Origin: Rhynchopus sp. YZ270_cl-10
Taxonomy: Eukaryota; Euglenozoa; Diplonemea; Diplonemida; Diplonemidae
Assembly (NCBI GenBank): GCA_964035575.1
Contig: OZ037893.1
Span: forward strand, 1,116,001-1,180,000
DNA length: 64,000 nucleotides
Direction: 5' to 3'
The position numbers were made by a program, and so were the translations under genes. Within the stretch, counting starts at the first letter, position 1, and each line of letters begins with the position of its first letter. A model generated the notes under the pieces. That model was not told the origin of the DNA. It worked only from the letters and a program-made list of their open reading frames with translations, and ran no database searches. Shown one piece after another: positions 23,136-32,743 of the stretch.

Positions 23136-24275
23136 TATTTGCGGTGTGGAAGTGCTTGGGCCCCAGAGGCGTTTTGCACACATCAACTTCACTTTTTACT
23201 GTGCAGGGGGTGGGAGGAGGGAGGGGTGTATGCTGTAAACACAGTGAAACAAACCTCCCAAAACTACCAAAATCAGGTGGTTTATATTGGATGTGTTTGT
23301 TTGCATGCGTCACATCTCTCAAACTTTTCTTTTTTTTTTTCAGCTGTCTTTTTCGCCAGAGCAATCCAATTCAGAACGCAGTAGTAAATGCTGCGATGGG
23401 TTTTGGGGGTTTTTTTTTATTGAAGTCCTGTCCGAGAGGTTTCGATAACCTGGGGAGAAGCAGTGCTCTGCGTCCCGCTGATGTACGGTGAGACGTTTTG
23501 TTCACCCTTTTTTTTTTCTCTCTTTTTTCCCTTCAGTTGTTCCGCTTCTCTGTTCTTTTTCACTGTATCCTTACCATAATAAGGCGTGACGCTGCTACCG
23601 CGTGTTTCTGATGTGTATCTTTTGGGGCGTCTTGGGCTTTCATCCGAGAAATGGCATTATATTCTTCTACCTTGTGTCAGTCGGAGGTGTGCCTGCCTCA
23701 GTAAGACAAACAGCAACAAAAAAAAAACCCCCCAACCTGCAAACAAGCAAACAAGCAAATCCCTTAATCCGCCAGCAATAACGTCTTCCCTCCCAGAGAG
23801 GGCTTTGTATTTCAACTCTACTTTTTAGTGCCTGCGTCCGGCGTTTGCACTATCAACTTCTCTTTTTTTTCTCTTCCAGATGACTAAACACGAGAGGCGG
23901 TTCGTCTCAACCATTTGTTCTACAAAGCATAGCTTAAAGGAGAAATAGTTCCTCCGATACGGTTGCCAATCACCCCACCTCGTAATTGAGCAATCAACGA
24001 AAAAAACCTTTTTTCCTTTACTTAGCAGTGTTACTATTTTGAAAGCCGCTTTTTAGACCTGCATGCTATTCCCCCCCTTCAGGTGATGGTATTCCAGAAG
24101 CTGATCCAAATACTGATGGTATCCAATAAGAGGAAGGTGTTTCGCTCGTTACATTCGATGTGGAAGGTTTGCGCTGTGTGTTTTGGAGGAAATCGCCCAA
24201 AAAATTTCCCCTTGAGATGTTACGTGCGTGTGATTCATGCACATTCATCTCAAAAAGCGTTTCTTTCTTTAGGTG

Positions 24276-24297
24276 TCTAAGCAACAAGAAACTTAGA
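24276..24297 (+). repeat. Hairpin module, CTAAG-stem class
   Basis: TCTAAG (24276-24281) pairs perfectly with CTTAGA (24292-24297) around the loop CAACAAGAAA. The loop has drifted while the stem is intact. ATTCTATCTCAAAAAA follows. Confidence 0.5.
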
Positions 24298-25026
24298 TTC
24301 TATCTCAAAAAAAACTTTTCTTTTTTTTCTTTTTGTATGCCCGTGTATGCTCCTTACGTGCATAATAGCTCCCCTCCCCCTTTTAACGATTTTTTCTCAA
24401 AAGATATTTCAAAACACATTGCAAAAATGAATTACTCTATTCGGATTCCTGTAAAAAAATACTAAAATCGCACGCAGTCAAACACATCCTTCAGTTTATA
24501 GTGTCTCTTTATGTGGTGAAGTCTGATATGTGGGTAACTACATCCCGGGCACAGAACACCAAAATTTTGAGTCATTTCTGGAATTTTACTGTCAAAACGA
24601 TTGAAGCAACGGAACGAATACAACAGTAGTCGATTGAATCCACGTCACGTACCCCCGACGCGAGAGAAAGAGGGTACTGAACTCTACAGTGTAAGCGCTT
24701 GACGCCTTTTTTTTTGGTACACTGTCGTGAGAAGGCCTCTGCATTTCAAGTCACCCCCTTTTTTTTTTCTCCCTCACTGTGTCGTGCTGATGTGTGTTCG
24801 AAAAGCACCTCAGCAAAGACACGGCGCTACAAAAAATGTGTATAACAGTGTCGGGAGAGATGGGTTTTGGTGATCGTGAGAAGGTTAATATGTACGAAGG
24901 GTTGCTGGAAAAAAACGAGACAACGGAGATTGCACAACTGTGGCAACACAACCAGAGGCAACTACACTACTCCAACAATTTATCAAAAAAAAAATGTCCG
25001 AGATTTTTTTTTCTTTTAGATTGTGC

Positions 25027-25642
25027 CAGGGTCCTAGCTTGGTTTTGGAAAAAAATGCCAAATCTGGGTCAGAATTTTTTTTTTGGGTCAGCAGAGGTTT
25101 TGGGCCTTGGGGGGCTTGTCTTGGCTTTTTTGGGTTTTCCGAGCTCTACCCTCACTGTGGTGGGGTCATTTCAGAAAAATGGACAAGTTCTTGACTGATA
25201 CAAATTTTGGCCACTACGACTAGTGAGTTGCTCACAACGTTAAGTGGAACGCTACTTTTACCATAAAAATCACTCCCCGTTCATAGATCACCAACACAAA
25301 ATATATAAAATGGCGCCGCAGGCGAAAAAAATTAGGGTACGGTGTAAAAATGTAGCTTTTTACACCACAGAGTCACTCTACGAACCCTTTTTTGCGGAGC
25401 AAAAAAGGAAAAAATGGCGCCGCAGGCAAAAAAAATTGGGTCCAGCCCTGGACGGTGCCAGATTTTTTTGTCAATATTTTTTTTCTTACCCCAGAAAAGG
25501 TGGTGGGCCCCCCCAAAGAGGGGAAAAAATCAGAATTTCCCAATTCCAAATTAATTAATTCCCTTTTTTTTTTTTTTTCGTGGGTCGCGACCCAGGCACT
25601 TGGGTCAGCTTGACCCACTGACCCAGGCAAGCTAGGACTCTG
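25027..25642. mobile_element. hAT-like non-autonomous element, copy 1
   Basis: A 616-base element. The left end is CAGGGTCCTAGCTTGG, and the right end reads CAGAGTCCTAGCTTGCC on the other strand. ATTGTGC is repeated on both sides (25020-25026 and 25643-25649), a 7-base match that is 8 bases with one mismatch. Termini starting CAG with about 8-base duplications are characteristic of hAT transposons. It encodes no protein. Its interior (about 25308-25432) shares a block with the element at 50922-51564, including GGCGCCGCAGGCGAAAA and TTTTTTGCGGAGCAAAAAAG. Confidence 0.78.
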
Positions 25643-25709
25643 ATTGTGCTTTCATCCGGATGGCTGGCATCGTACAGTGGGTCAGAGTGCCTGCATTATC
25701 TACCATTTT

Positions 25710-25830
25710 TTCAGATGTAAACCACGAAATGGATGTAGGACTACATGGTTGGGAGTCCACCCCCCCCGGTACAGCCGGTCAACCAAGGTACACTGTTTCA
25801 CGCGAGGGCTTTTGTATTTCAAGTCAACTT
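25710..25830 (+). repeat. Composite module: ATGTAG hairpin plus GGTACACTGT part
   Basis: ATGTAG/CTACAT and GGACT/AGTCC can pair in alternative hairpins. A CCACCCCCCCGGTACAGCC stretch and the GGTACACTGT module follow. The same composite appears at 30790-30897, 57808-57915 and in shortened form at 19284-19357 and 55323-55395. Confidence 0.6.
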
Positions 25831-26181
25831 TGTTTTTTTCTTTGTCTCAGCAGTGTCTCTCTCGCGCGCACTCTCCTTTGTTTTTACACCCTCAGGATGT
25901 AACGGTGTTCCATAGCAACACAACCGATTGCCAAACGAACGGCAAATCTGTGAGATACTTTAAAAAAATAGTGCGACCTTTTTCCACGCGCTTTTCAGAT
26001 TTTGCTTTTTCTCATATTTTCTTTTTACAGCCCTCCATAAAGTAGTTCCCCTAAAAGGCTGAAGGTCCCATTGCGTAGTAAGGAGTTGTAAGGTAGTGTA
26101 GGTTTCTTGCCAAAGCGAAGGAGATGTTTATTAATATTGTTCTTAAGGGAAGGGTCAATTATGAAGTTTAAAAAAAAAAGA

Positions 26182-26286
26182 TACTGTATTCGTACTAACG
26201 TTCGACCGTAATAATGTTCGACCTCTTCAGGATTTTTTCTGGAAGTTTGACCTTTTTTACGGTCGATACTTTGTACGAATACGGTA
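26182..26286. mobile_element. 105-base hairpin derivative of the TACCGTATTCG element
   Basis: The ends TACTGTATTCGTAC and GTACGAATACGGTA are inverted copies and match the termini of the 924-base element at 37838-38761. Internal TTCAGGATTTTTTCTGGAAG also matches. It is a deletion derivative or MITE of that family. Confidence 0.7.
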
Positions 26287-27036
26287 GTTGGAATTTCACC
26301 CGCAGTTGAGGATGTCCCTCATGCAAAAGGGTGTGGCTTTTTTTTTTTTTTTTTTTGAACGCGTGTGATTATTTTTGTGATTACTGTGGGGTTTTTTGGG
26401 TTTGGCGCGTGTGATTTTATTGTATTATCCATTCCTTTGCTGTGTTCCCTTTTGATTGAGTTGCGAAGAAAATGTGAGCTGAGTATCGTCTCAATAAACA
26501 GTTTTTTTTGGGGGTCTATATTTTAGGTGCGTGCGAAGCAGAGCACAGTCATCTTTTCAAAAAAAGAAAAAAAAAATATTTTGTTTGTAACGCCTTCTCA
26601 CCGGCATGTCATAAAACTACAAGAATGTTGTGCTTGCCTGTTTGCCCTCACCCACCACACAACGTTTTATCGTATATCCCCATCACGCACACACCCTCAG
26701 TAATCGTTGGAAGAGAGACGGAAAAGAGAGAAAAAAAACTCCCAAAAAAAAAAAAACAGGAAACTTACTCTTTTGTTGACCAGCAGGATGTTTTTTTTCT
26801 TCTTCTTCTTTTTTTTGCTTCGGGATCAACAAGACAAAAACAAAAGACTCTCCATTTTTTGCAATGTATAACAGAACAAAAACATCTACAGCACAGACCT
26901 ACCCCTTCTCTCCCAAAGGCTGACTGTTCACCACTGACACATCACGAACACCACACAGCAGTGGTTTTTACCACCCACCTCGCAACTTATGCGTGAGTCG
27001 GGAGTGACCGCTCGCAAGACCTGACAACTCCAAAAC

Positions 27037-28088
27037 ATTCTGTCACCTCCGAACTGAGTCGGCACCTTGTGTGCTGGTGTGCGTAATTACTGTGTTTTCA
27101 TCCAAATACCTGGCTGACTGTCCACCACACGTCGCTCCACTCATGCATTTGCAAGCAAGCTGTAACAGCCCACAGCTTCACATAAGTTGCTGGGTTGTAA
27201 AGCGATGCAAGACACTTGCTGATTGCCCCCCTCCTTCACCACCAGAAACAAAAGCTCGCAACCCTCTTGCCAGGCTCTACATGCCTGAGTCAGGTTCTCA
27301 GCTGCGCAAGAAACATCCATCACACACGACACTCTTGACCTGCATGATGAAAATCAAAACACAAACATTCTGTCACCTCCGAACTGAGTCGGCACCTTGT
27401 GTGCTGGTGTGCGTAATTACTGTGTTTTCATCTAAATACCTGGCTGACTGTTCACCACCCCCACACATCACGAACACCACACAGCAGTGGTTTTTACCAC
27501 CCACCTCGCAACTTATGCGTGAGTCGGGAGTGACCGCTCGCAAGACCTGACAACTCCAAAACATTCTGTCACCTCCGAACTGAGTCGGCACCTTGTGTGC
27601 TGGTGTGCGTAATTACTGTGTTTTCATCCAAATACCTGGCTGACTGTCCACCACACGTCGCTCCACTCATGCATTTGCAAGCAAGCTGTAACAGCCCACA
27701 GCTTCACATAAGTTGCTGGGTTGTAAAGCGATGCAAGACACTTGCTGATTGCCCCCCTCCTTCACCACCAGAAACAAAAGCTCGCAACCCTCTTGCCAGG
27801 CTCTACATGCCTGAGTCAGGTTCTCAGCTGCGCAAGAAACATCCATCACACACGACACTCTTGACCTGCATGATGAAAATCAAAACACAAACATTCTGTC
27901 ACCTCCGAACTGAGTCGGCACCTTGTGTGCTGGTGTGCGTAATTACTGTGTTTTCATCTAAATACCTGGCTGACTGTTCACCACCCCCACACATCACGAA
28001 CACCACACAGCAGTGGTTTTTACCACCCACCTCGCAACTTATGCGTGAGTCGGGAGTGACCGCTCGCAAGACCTGACAACTCCAAAAC
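27037..28088. repeat. Perfect tandem duplication, 526-base unit
   Basis: Two consecutive units (27037-27562 and 27563-28088) appear identical by eye, and partial copies extend the array to about 26925 and 28180. Inside each unit a block of about 85 bases starting CATTCTGTCACCTCCGAACT occurs twice, at spacings of 328 and 198 bases, so this is a higher-order repeat. The identical 159-residue frames in both units are translations of the repeat. They have no recognisable domain and I do not call them genes. Confidence 0.85.
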
Positions 28089-28544
28089 ATTCTGTCACCT
28101 CCGAACTGAGTCCGGCACCTTGTGTGCTGGTGTGCGTAATTACTGTGTTTTCATCCAAATACCTGACTCTTCACCACCGACACATCAACAACACAATGCG
28201 ACCCCACTCCTCTCTGCTGAGAGGAAGCAGGCGGAGGTGCATATCAGATGCATACCTCAAAATGGCTTTTTTGCGACCTTTTCCGTTGCCCCCACCTCTC
28301 CACGAGAGGGCTTTGCATTTTTATTCACATTTCCCCTTCCCCTTTTCCTCTCAACAACAACCATCTGATCAGACACAACACACCTTTCTATGTAGCGCGA
28401 AAGGCAGTTTCCGCTCGGCTTCAGATCATTTTTTAACTCAAGGCCCCCACCCTTTTTGCATGAGCACGACCGAGCTGCGGTTTAGGACGTTTCAACTATT
28501 TTAAACCGTCTTCGCCTTCCACTCTCATTTTTTTATCTCCAAAA

Positions 28545-30494
28545 ATGGGTGATAGAGGAGTCCTTTCGATATGTTCTTATGAGGTGATTATTGCCTGTGG
28601 AGTGGGTGCGATTGATGTCCTAGGGAGGGTTTACGAAGAAGAAGGGCTTACCGAATCCTTCCGATATGTTGGTGTTGCAGTGTGCGCTGTGGTGCTTCTG
28701 TTACACGCTATGTACGGTAGAGAGAGAGCTGTCCCAACCTCTTCCCCTCTGGGAACACAGAGGCAGCAACACCGTGCCGTCGATGTGAACCCCAGGCTTC
28801 TTGGCGGTCTTGCGTTGCTCTGTGCACTCCGCTCCTCTCTGTTATTGACGTCACACTGTGCTGGACGCAAAATTTCCCCGGTCTTCTCCCTTGCGTTTTA
28901 TACAGTGTTCTTCTCCGACCTGGATTGGACAAAATTCGCTGCCATCTCTATCGCTACGATTGCAGGCTTCAGTGAGGGTGCGCAAACAATGTACTGCGGA
29001 GTTTTTGCAATGACAGCGGCCGTTCTCTTGTCAGCATCTGCTGCAATGGTTTCTTGGTATGGGGTGAACGGAGGGAGCGACGCACCCTATGTGGTTGCTG
29101 GAGGGTATTTGGTGTGGATCGGGTGGTTTGCTCCAAAGATGGGGGTGCTGTTGTGTGGTTCGCGGTGCTTTGCGCTGTTTTATGTGGTGAAGGTGCTGGG
29201 TGAAGAGGAGAACTGTTTTCTTTCAGCCGCGTTTCTTTCCTATGCAGGGTGTACTGTGGTGTTCGATGCAGAACCATCAGAAATAAAAATGGTGTGTGTT
29301 GCTGTGGTGTTTACTGTATTTCTTGCAGTCGTACTTCTTCAACGGCGTCCGCCTTTACCATCTAACACTGCAAGGTTTGCGATGAAAGCTGTGCTATTCA
29401 TTACGATTATGCTTTCAATCTCAGGGTGGGTAATACCTACAGAGCCATCTCCAACTAAGATACCCCTTCCATTGCCAGTGCTCGAATCGGTTGCGCCGAA
29501 AATAAAAAAAATGGCGCGTCCTCGAGTGTTTCCTGAGGAAGCCCCAGAAGGGAAACTCCAAAACGCGACGCTAGTAATAATGGATTCGCAGAGAAAACCT
29601 TTGGCACGGTCGTTGCGTTTGTTAACAAAGCATTTTTTGGGGTGCTGGCCCTATCCTATTAATGTTTTCACAGAAAACATGGAAAAGGGGTATCGCAAGG
29701 GGCTGATGGGGATGACCTCTTCACAGATGTATTTTCATGATGTACGACATATTTTTACGCCAGGATTTGAGTCAAATGGCACTACCCCTATCACACCTGA
29801 AACATTAACGTTTTGGATTGAATCAAAACGGTATTCCAGAGGGCACCATCTAGGATACCGTCAGATGTGCCGATTCTTTGCAGGGGTTTTCGCACAGTTT
29901 GCATTTCTCGCAGAATATGAGTACTATTGGCGGCTTGATACAGATTCGTTTTTGAAATCTCCGCTACAAATCGATCCCTTCGTTCATATGAAGGAGACGG
30001 GCTGTGTATACGGCCATATGGGCAGCCACAGAGCACATCGCGATGCAAAGGAGGTAACATTACGACTGTTTGACACGGTGTTGGAGTGGGCGGAGGAGCG
30101 CAGGGTTCCGGCAATGAATCTGAGCCGTCTGCGGAGGCAGGTCTGCGACAAACGGGGTGACTACATGAGAGCCATGTATTACAACAATTTTGAGATCGTC
30201 TCAACGGAATGGGTCACAGGAGAGGTATACCAAGATTTCTTTCGTTACTTAGACTACGGAGATGGCTTCATGAAAAACCGCTGGGGCGATGCACCCGTAC
30301 GTACCCTAGCAGTTTGGATGATGCTCTCCGAAGCAGAAGTGTGCGACTATGAACGTCTTCTCCCATACAAACACGGCTACTACACAAACAAGGTCTACCA
30401 AAGCATCGAAGGAAAAACCGCCAAATGCCCAGCAAAACAAATGGAAAAATCATTAGGGGGGCGGTACCTTTGGCCTGCACGGTATAGAAAGTAA
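28545..30494 (+). CDS. GT15-like mannosyltransferase fused to membrane region
   Basis: The protein has 649 residues. The C-terminal part (about 335-630) looks like glycosyltransferase family 15, the KRE2/MNT1/KTR alpha-1,2-mannosyltransferases, which use GDP-mannose in the secretory pathway. Visible motifs are YYWRLDTDSF (W462; the acidic LDTD is a candidate metal site), YYNNFEI (547-550; the Glu of NFE is the proposed key residue in the family) and RWGDAPVRT (579 onward). Residues 1-300 carry about eight hydrophobic segments, whereas known family members have a single N-terminal anchor. The enzyme is therefore probably a polytopic Golgi or ER protein with the catalytic part in the lumen (inference). 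No introns. The start follows a T/C tract. Confidence 0.82.
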   Translation: MGDRGVLSICSYEVIIACGVGAIDVLGRVYEEEGLTESFRYVGVAVCAVVLLLHAMYGRERAVPTSSPLGTQRQQHRAVDVNPRLLGGLALLCALRSSLLLTSHCAGRKISPVFSLAFYTVFFSDLDWTKFAAISIATIAGFSEGAQTMYCGVFAMTAAVLLSASAAMVSWYGVNGGSDAPYVVAGGYLVWIGWFAPKMGVLLCGSRCFALFYVVKVLGEEENCFLSAAFLSYAGCTVVFDAEPSEIKMVCVAVVFTVFLAVVLLQRRPPLPSNTARFAMKAVLFITIMLSISGWVIPTEPSPTKIPLPLPVLESVAPKIKKMARPRVFPEEAPEGKLQNATLVIMDSQRKPLARSLRLLTKHFLGCWPYPINVFTENMEKGYRKGLMGMTSSQMYFHDVRHIFTPGFESNGTTPITPETLTFWIESKRYSRGHHLGYRQMCRFFAGVFAQFAFLAEYEYYWRLDTDSFLKSPLQIDPFVHMKETGCVYGHMGSHRAHRDAKEVTLRLFDTVLEWAEERRVPAMNLSRLRRQVCDKRGDYMRAMYYNNFEIVSTEWVTGEVYQDFFRYLDYGDGFMKNRWGDAPVRTLAVWMMLSEAEVCDYERLLPYKHGYYTNKVYQSIEGKTAKCPAKQMEKSLGGRYLWPARYRK

Positions 30495-31016
30495 AGGGAG
30501 GGGGGAGGAGGAGGAAGAAGAGGGGTTCAAGGTACACTGTCGCGGAGTGGGCTGTAGAGTTTCTTTTTTGTTCTCAGGAGATTTGATATAGTGGAGTGTT
30601 GCTAAAGTGGCAGCTATAGACTATAATGTAACCAAAAAAAGGATTTGTATTATTTTACCCATTTTCAGCCATTCCAGTATATTTGATAGGGGTTTTTTCC
30701 CTACATCACACAGGATTTGCGTTCCTGTTGTGTTTGCAATTATCCCCGTTCATCTGACTGATGAGTGGAAGCGGGAGTAGCATATCAGATGCAAACCATG
30801 AAATGGATGTAGGATTGCATGGTCGGATGTCCACCCCCCGGTACACCCGGTTATGTACCAAGGGTACACTGTTCACGAGAGGGCTGTTGTATTTCAACTT
30901 TTTTGGCAACTTTTTTGTTGGGGTGAGATGATACATTTTGACACACAACTCAAGCAAAAAACCTCAACACAGGTGGGAAGAAGGGGGACGAAAATACAAA
31001 ATCCAAACCACAAACG
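30495..31016. other. Short intergenic with three modules
   Basis: A GGTACACTGT module lies 36 bases after the GT15 stop (30531-30570). An AGTGGAG relative lies near 30587-30640 (AGTGGAGTGTTGC with GGCAGCTAT). The composite module lies at 30790-30897, ending 120 bases before the next start codon. Confidence 0.55.
30790..30897 (+). repeat. Composite module upstream of the small secreted gene
   Basis: GGATGTAGGATTGCATGG and GTCCACCCCCCGGTACACCC are followed by GGTACACTGTTCACGAGAGG and TTGTATTTCAAC. It is the same composite as at 25710-25830 and 57808-57915. Confidence 0.6.
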
Positions 31017-31657
31017 ATGCAGTCATCTGGCCTCAGCATCGCAATGCAACGCACCGCACTTGCCGCCCTTCTCTTTGTCTCCTGTGTCCAGCAGTCCCAC
31101 GCCACTGCGACAGAGGACATTTTCCTTGCTGACAACGTTCTGTGGCATGTAGGTATGTCACTAGGTACTACGCCACCCCCACACACACATCCCCAACAGA
31201 TCTGACAACGGAGTCAGGCGCAACCCTGAACGGACAGCTTTCGTCCGATGCATTCACAGTGACCCAGGCGTCTCCCAGCCGGGGTGCTTTCGGTATGGGT
31301 TCAGAGGTGTACAGCGCTTCGCAGAGTGGTGCTTCTGCACCCATTTCTGTGGGAGACGTGAGGGTGGCAGTGACAGCAGTAGAGGGTGCGGTTGGGGTGT
31401 ATGGAGTGGATGTGCAGGGGGAGGGCAAGCAGTGCAGTGGGCGTGGTGTGCGGAGCGGACACAGCAGCTTCATCTTCACCGTTTCCTGCGATGCTCGCAA
31501 CGGTGGAGACGCAGCGACGCTGACCCTCACCAAGCACAAACTCAGCGCGCTCCGCTCCCTCCACCCCTCCCTCGCGTCTGTCGATGACCAGCACGTTATC
31601 GTCGCCATGTTGTCGGTTCTGCTCCTCCGTTTCCTCATTAGAAGGTGTATGGCATAG
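31017..31657 (+). CDS. Small secreted or membrane-anchored protein, two exons
   Basis: Exon 1 is 31017-31152 and exon 2 is 31200-31657, joined in frame across a 47-base GTATGT...CAG intron (GAT codon at the junction). The product has 197 residues. Residues 10-30 (MQRTALAALLFVSCVQQSHA) look like a signal peptide. The rest is Ser/Ala/Thr-rich with three Cys, and residues about 178-192 (VIVAMLSVLLLRFLI) are hydrophobic, so it may be anchored by its C-terminus. Without splicing the first frame ends at 31205. No family is recognised. It sits 522 bases after the GT15 gene on the same strand. A start at residue 10 is possible. Confidence 0.65.
31153..31199 (+). other. 47-base intron
   Basis: GTATGT at the 5' end and CCCCAACAG at the 3' end. 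Removal restores one frame from a signal peptide to a hydrophobic C-terminus. Confidence 0.65.
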
Positions 31658-31963
31658 GGGGGAAGGGGGGAGGAGGGAGGGGGGAGGGAATCCTCGAGTC
31701 TCTGAAGAATTTTCTCAAAAAAAAAGGGGGGGGTTTTTGATGATTTATCAATATGTGACGAAAATGGATGCTTGGTTGGAGGGTCACCCAAAGGTGTAGC
31801 TGTCAGGTACACGAAGGTAACAAGAGGGCGCTGTATTTTGAGCTGAATATTTGTTGCTACCCTTTCGTTTTGCTTTGCGCTTTACCCCCATAGAACAGAC
31901 GGGGAAAGGGGGGAGAGGGGAGGGGGGTTCCCCGCACATTGTGGTGCGTTGGGTTGGGTTGCA

Positions 31964-32617
31964 ATGCTTTTCGGGTTACCTCCGGAGATGGTTTCCGAGG
32001 TGATTTTGTGGTGTCTCCCGGGGGACTGGCATGTGTTGATGCAGACGTGTCGTGATGCAGTGCTCAGCTGCCGTGCCACGCACATCTTGGCACTCAAATG
32101 CCTCAAACAAATGATTCTTTCTGACGGTGGTGAATGGGACGCCACACTGCGCGAACGTCGCACCGCACTGTCGCTAAAAGAGTACTTTGCGGGGGAGAAG
32201 TCGTGGCTGCAGATCAAGGTGCTCAAGAAGCATTTGGTGCACATGAGGAATGTGTCGGAGCAGGATGACAGCGTCGCCGCATCTGCAGAGCGTGCCATCA
32301 TGGTTGCGACTGCAGGTGCAGCGCGAGCGTCTGCCACGTCGTTCAAACAGGCGCAGGTCTTCCTCTTCGGTTTCGACTTCCCCAATGTTCTTGTGCACAG
32401 TGAGGTGCAGGTGCTCAGAATCATCCGTGCTCCCCATGTGCACATGCTCCTTGCAACACAGGACGCATTCCCTACAGACAGCGCAAACACCGCCGTAGCA
32501 GTCCTAGGACACTACTTGCGTGGGCTGCAGACACTAAGGGGGTCTCTGGTGGACATCGATACTAGGCACCGCCAGCTCTTCCTGGAGTGGTCACGGTTCG
32601 TTGTGATAGGGGTGTGA
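31964..32617 (+). CDS. Unknown protein with F-box-like N-terminus
   Basis: The product has 217 residues from the first ATG in frame. It opens MLFGLPPEMVSEVILWCLPG, then DWHVLMQTCRDA, which has the LPPE...W..L...CR pattern of an F-box, a motif that docks substrates to SCF ubiquitin ligases. The remainder is helical, Ala-rich and unrecognised. No introns. It is preceded by a T/C tract with CCCATAG 75 bases upstream, and the multicopper oxidase starts 150 bases downstream. The F-box assignment is weak; the coding call rests on codon use, length and position between genes of the same strand. Confidence 0.55.
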   Translation: MLFGLPPEMVSEVILWCLPGDWHVLMQTCRDAVLSCRATHILALKCLKQMILSDGGEWDATLRERRTALSLKEYFAGEKSWLQIKVLKKHLVHMRNVSEQDDSVAASAERAIMVATAGAARASATSFKQAQVFLFGFDFPNVLVHSEVQVLRIIRAPHVHMLLATQDAFPTDSANTAVAVLGHYLRGLQTLRGSLVDIDTRHRQLFLEWSRFVVIGV

Positions 32618-32743
32618 AGTGGGGTGGGTTTGTGGTGGGTGGTGCAGGAGTATGTGTCGTATAGAAAAGTAGAGCCCGCAGTGTTTCTGTTGTGTGGTAG
32701 AAATGTGGTGGAAACCCAGCCCCCCTTCCATAAATTCCTCCAA

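Larger units (their letters stand above)
21261..25026. other. Intergenic, no gene seen
   Basis: No credible gene. A 129-base inverted-repeat element lies at 22013-22141. A worn AGTGGAG module lies near 22345-22400. Modules containing TACACTGTTCACGAGAGGGC (23099-23130) and GCGTTTTGCAC (near 23150-23190) lie in series. A cluster of three different modules lies within 23785-23915. A 75-base segment at 23930-24005 (GATACGGTTGCCAATCACCC) recurs near 62165-62245. A CTAAG hairpin lies at 24276-24297. Confidence 0.5.
25643..26920. other. Intergenic, no gene seen
   Basis: A composite module with GGATGTAGGACTACATGG, GGGAGTCCACC and a GGTACACTGT part (about 25710-25830) lies first. A 105-base hairpin element follows at 26182-26286. 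The rest is T/C- and A-rich. Confidence 0.5.

Noticed and set aside
22949-23491. A 180-residue frame and overlapping alternatives.
   Set aside because: They are made of pyrimidine tracts and dispersed modules.
27071-28076. Two identical 159-residue frames.
   Set aside because: They follow the 526-base tandem repeat exactly, have no domain and start inside the repeated block.
26925-28180. Possible CRISPR-like array because of regularly recurring blocks.
   Set aside because: The recurring blocks are long and unevenly spaced, and the intervening sequences themselves repeat; the genome is eukaryotic.
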